Assembly: GCF_037038585.1 (NCBI RefSeq)
Contig: NC_092520.1
Span: 192,552,604-192,616,603, forward strand
DNA: 64,000 nt
Direction: 5' to 3'
Origin: Patagioenas fasciata
Taxonomy: Eukaryota; Chordata; Aves; Columbiformes; Columbidae
Below are positions 62,936 to 64,000 of this stretch, piece after piece (position 1 is the first letter of the stretch; every line of letters starts with the position of its first letter). Both the position numbers and the translations under genes were made by a program. The notes below the pieces were generated by a model that was given only the letters and a program-made list of their open reading frames with translations, had not been told where the DNA came from and ran no database searches.

Positions 62936-64000
62936 AACTAAAATTATTTTACGGTAAATGAAACAGAAAAAAAATCTGTTTTTTGACTAAGCCCCACTTT
63001 AGTGGAGTGTCTGGAGCTACTTATCCATTGAGTCATGCTATACAATTCAGGAGGTTGCACCGGCCCCTGCTAGTGGCAGGACACCATCGGTGCACAGTCT
63101 GCACCTGTAAAATCACCGAGTTTTGCTGTAGGAAAGAAACTGGGCTATTAGGAATGTAAGAACTTGAAACATGACTAATTTTTGGGACATGTTATATTGC
63201 CAGGAAATATATTCATCTCAGTTTGCCACAATTTCTCCTGCTTTTGTAAATCATGTTAAACAGCAAAGTATCAGATCCAAAATGATACTGTTACTGAAAT
63301 TCAATTCAGTGCTGATATGGAGAGGTTAAAAAAATGCCACAATTCATGTAGAGCTCCAAAAGGGAATTTGGCATTGGTATTCTGTACATTACAACACATG
63401 ATTTACTGGCAGGTGGTCTATAGAGCAGGGTTCACAGCTCACAGATGTCTTCAGTAAGTGTTGACTGCATAAATACAGGATAGGAAATAACTGGCTTGGT
63501 AGCAGTTCTTCAGAAAATAATTCAGGTCATGAGTCAACAGTATCATGCTGTTGAGAAATAAAATAAGCATCACACAGATGTATATAAGCAGGAATCCATC
63601 CTGGGGGGGAAAAAAAAAAAAAAGTGAAAGGAGAAAAGAAAGAATTTGCAGTACACATACACAGAGACATGACTTCCAGTCCTGAAGATGCTCAGTCTTC
63701 AAGATGTAAAAGGATTTCAAAAACTAAGAGAATAATCTCCCAGGACAGATGGGAAATAGGAAACACCTTAAACTGCAGCAAGACAGCTGAAGTCTTGCTG
63801 ATACTAAGGACAGTAAGCATTAAACAGACTGCCTGTCAAAGTCTCTGTCACTGGAACTCCTTAGGAACAGGTTAAGTTAATATCTGGGGGAAAAAAAAAA
63901 AAAAAATCAGACAAATTTATGGAAAGAGAGGGTGAAAGTAGAAACAGGAAGATTTCTAGACTATATTCATTTGTGAAAGTGAAGACCCAATTTTGAATTA
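62936..64000. other. No gene seen
   Basis: AT-rich sequence with A tracts at about 63610-63623 and 63891-63906. Frames 63451-63720 and 63624-63875 are short, opposite and domainless. Confidence 0.5.

Overview
This 64 kb window looks like a gene-poor, AT-rich stretch of a bird chromosome (intergenic, or deep inside a very long intron). The main sign is CR1, the dominant avian LINE. It appears as one long, fairly well preserved copy (about 6.0-8.35 kb, minus strand) and as at least eight older scraps on both strands, several ending in the ATTCTRTG-type 3' tail typical of bird CR1. Solo-LTR-like sequences resembling bird endogenous retroviruses, a hAT-type MITE and many long microsatellites fit the same picture. 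The exact species cannot be read from the sequence.

Layout. 0-1.3 kb: a degraded CR1 3' part and a short CR1 tail. 4.6-4.93 kb: a 330 bp polypyrimidine pentamer tract with two unit types. 6.0-8.35 kb: the long CR1, with an open reverse-transcriptase frame but a broken upstream part, followed by an unclassified 270 bp block. 11.26-11.8 kb: a degraded LTR of a familiar avian type. 26.8-33 kb: a repeat-dense cluster with an old CR1 piece, a 237 bp TTCC tract, two copies of one roughly 460 bp LTR-like repeat with their own probable 5 bp target duplications, a GC-richer block, and a 119 bp hAT MITE. 37.0-37.5 kb: another LTR-like block. 42.3 kb, 51.9 kb, 56.2-56.9 kb and 58.96 kb: CR1 remnants. 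50.1-50.4 kb: a hexamer/tetramer (GAGATA/GATA) microsatellite. 59.3 kb: a TTTTA pentamer array. Everything else is AT-rich single-copy-looking DNA with short A or T tracts.

No host protein-coding gene, tRNA, rRNA or CRISPR array could be supported. The open frames outside CR1 are short, low in complexity or without recognisable domains. There is therefore no gene system to describe. What is informative is the repeat history: CR1 copies of different ages, solo LTRs left by recombination, a small DNA transposon with near-perfect ends, and local tandem duplications. A few blocks have the texture of conserved non-coding elements or of possible exons, but only comparison with other genomes could show that. 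I did not find convincing evidence of a previously undescribed system.
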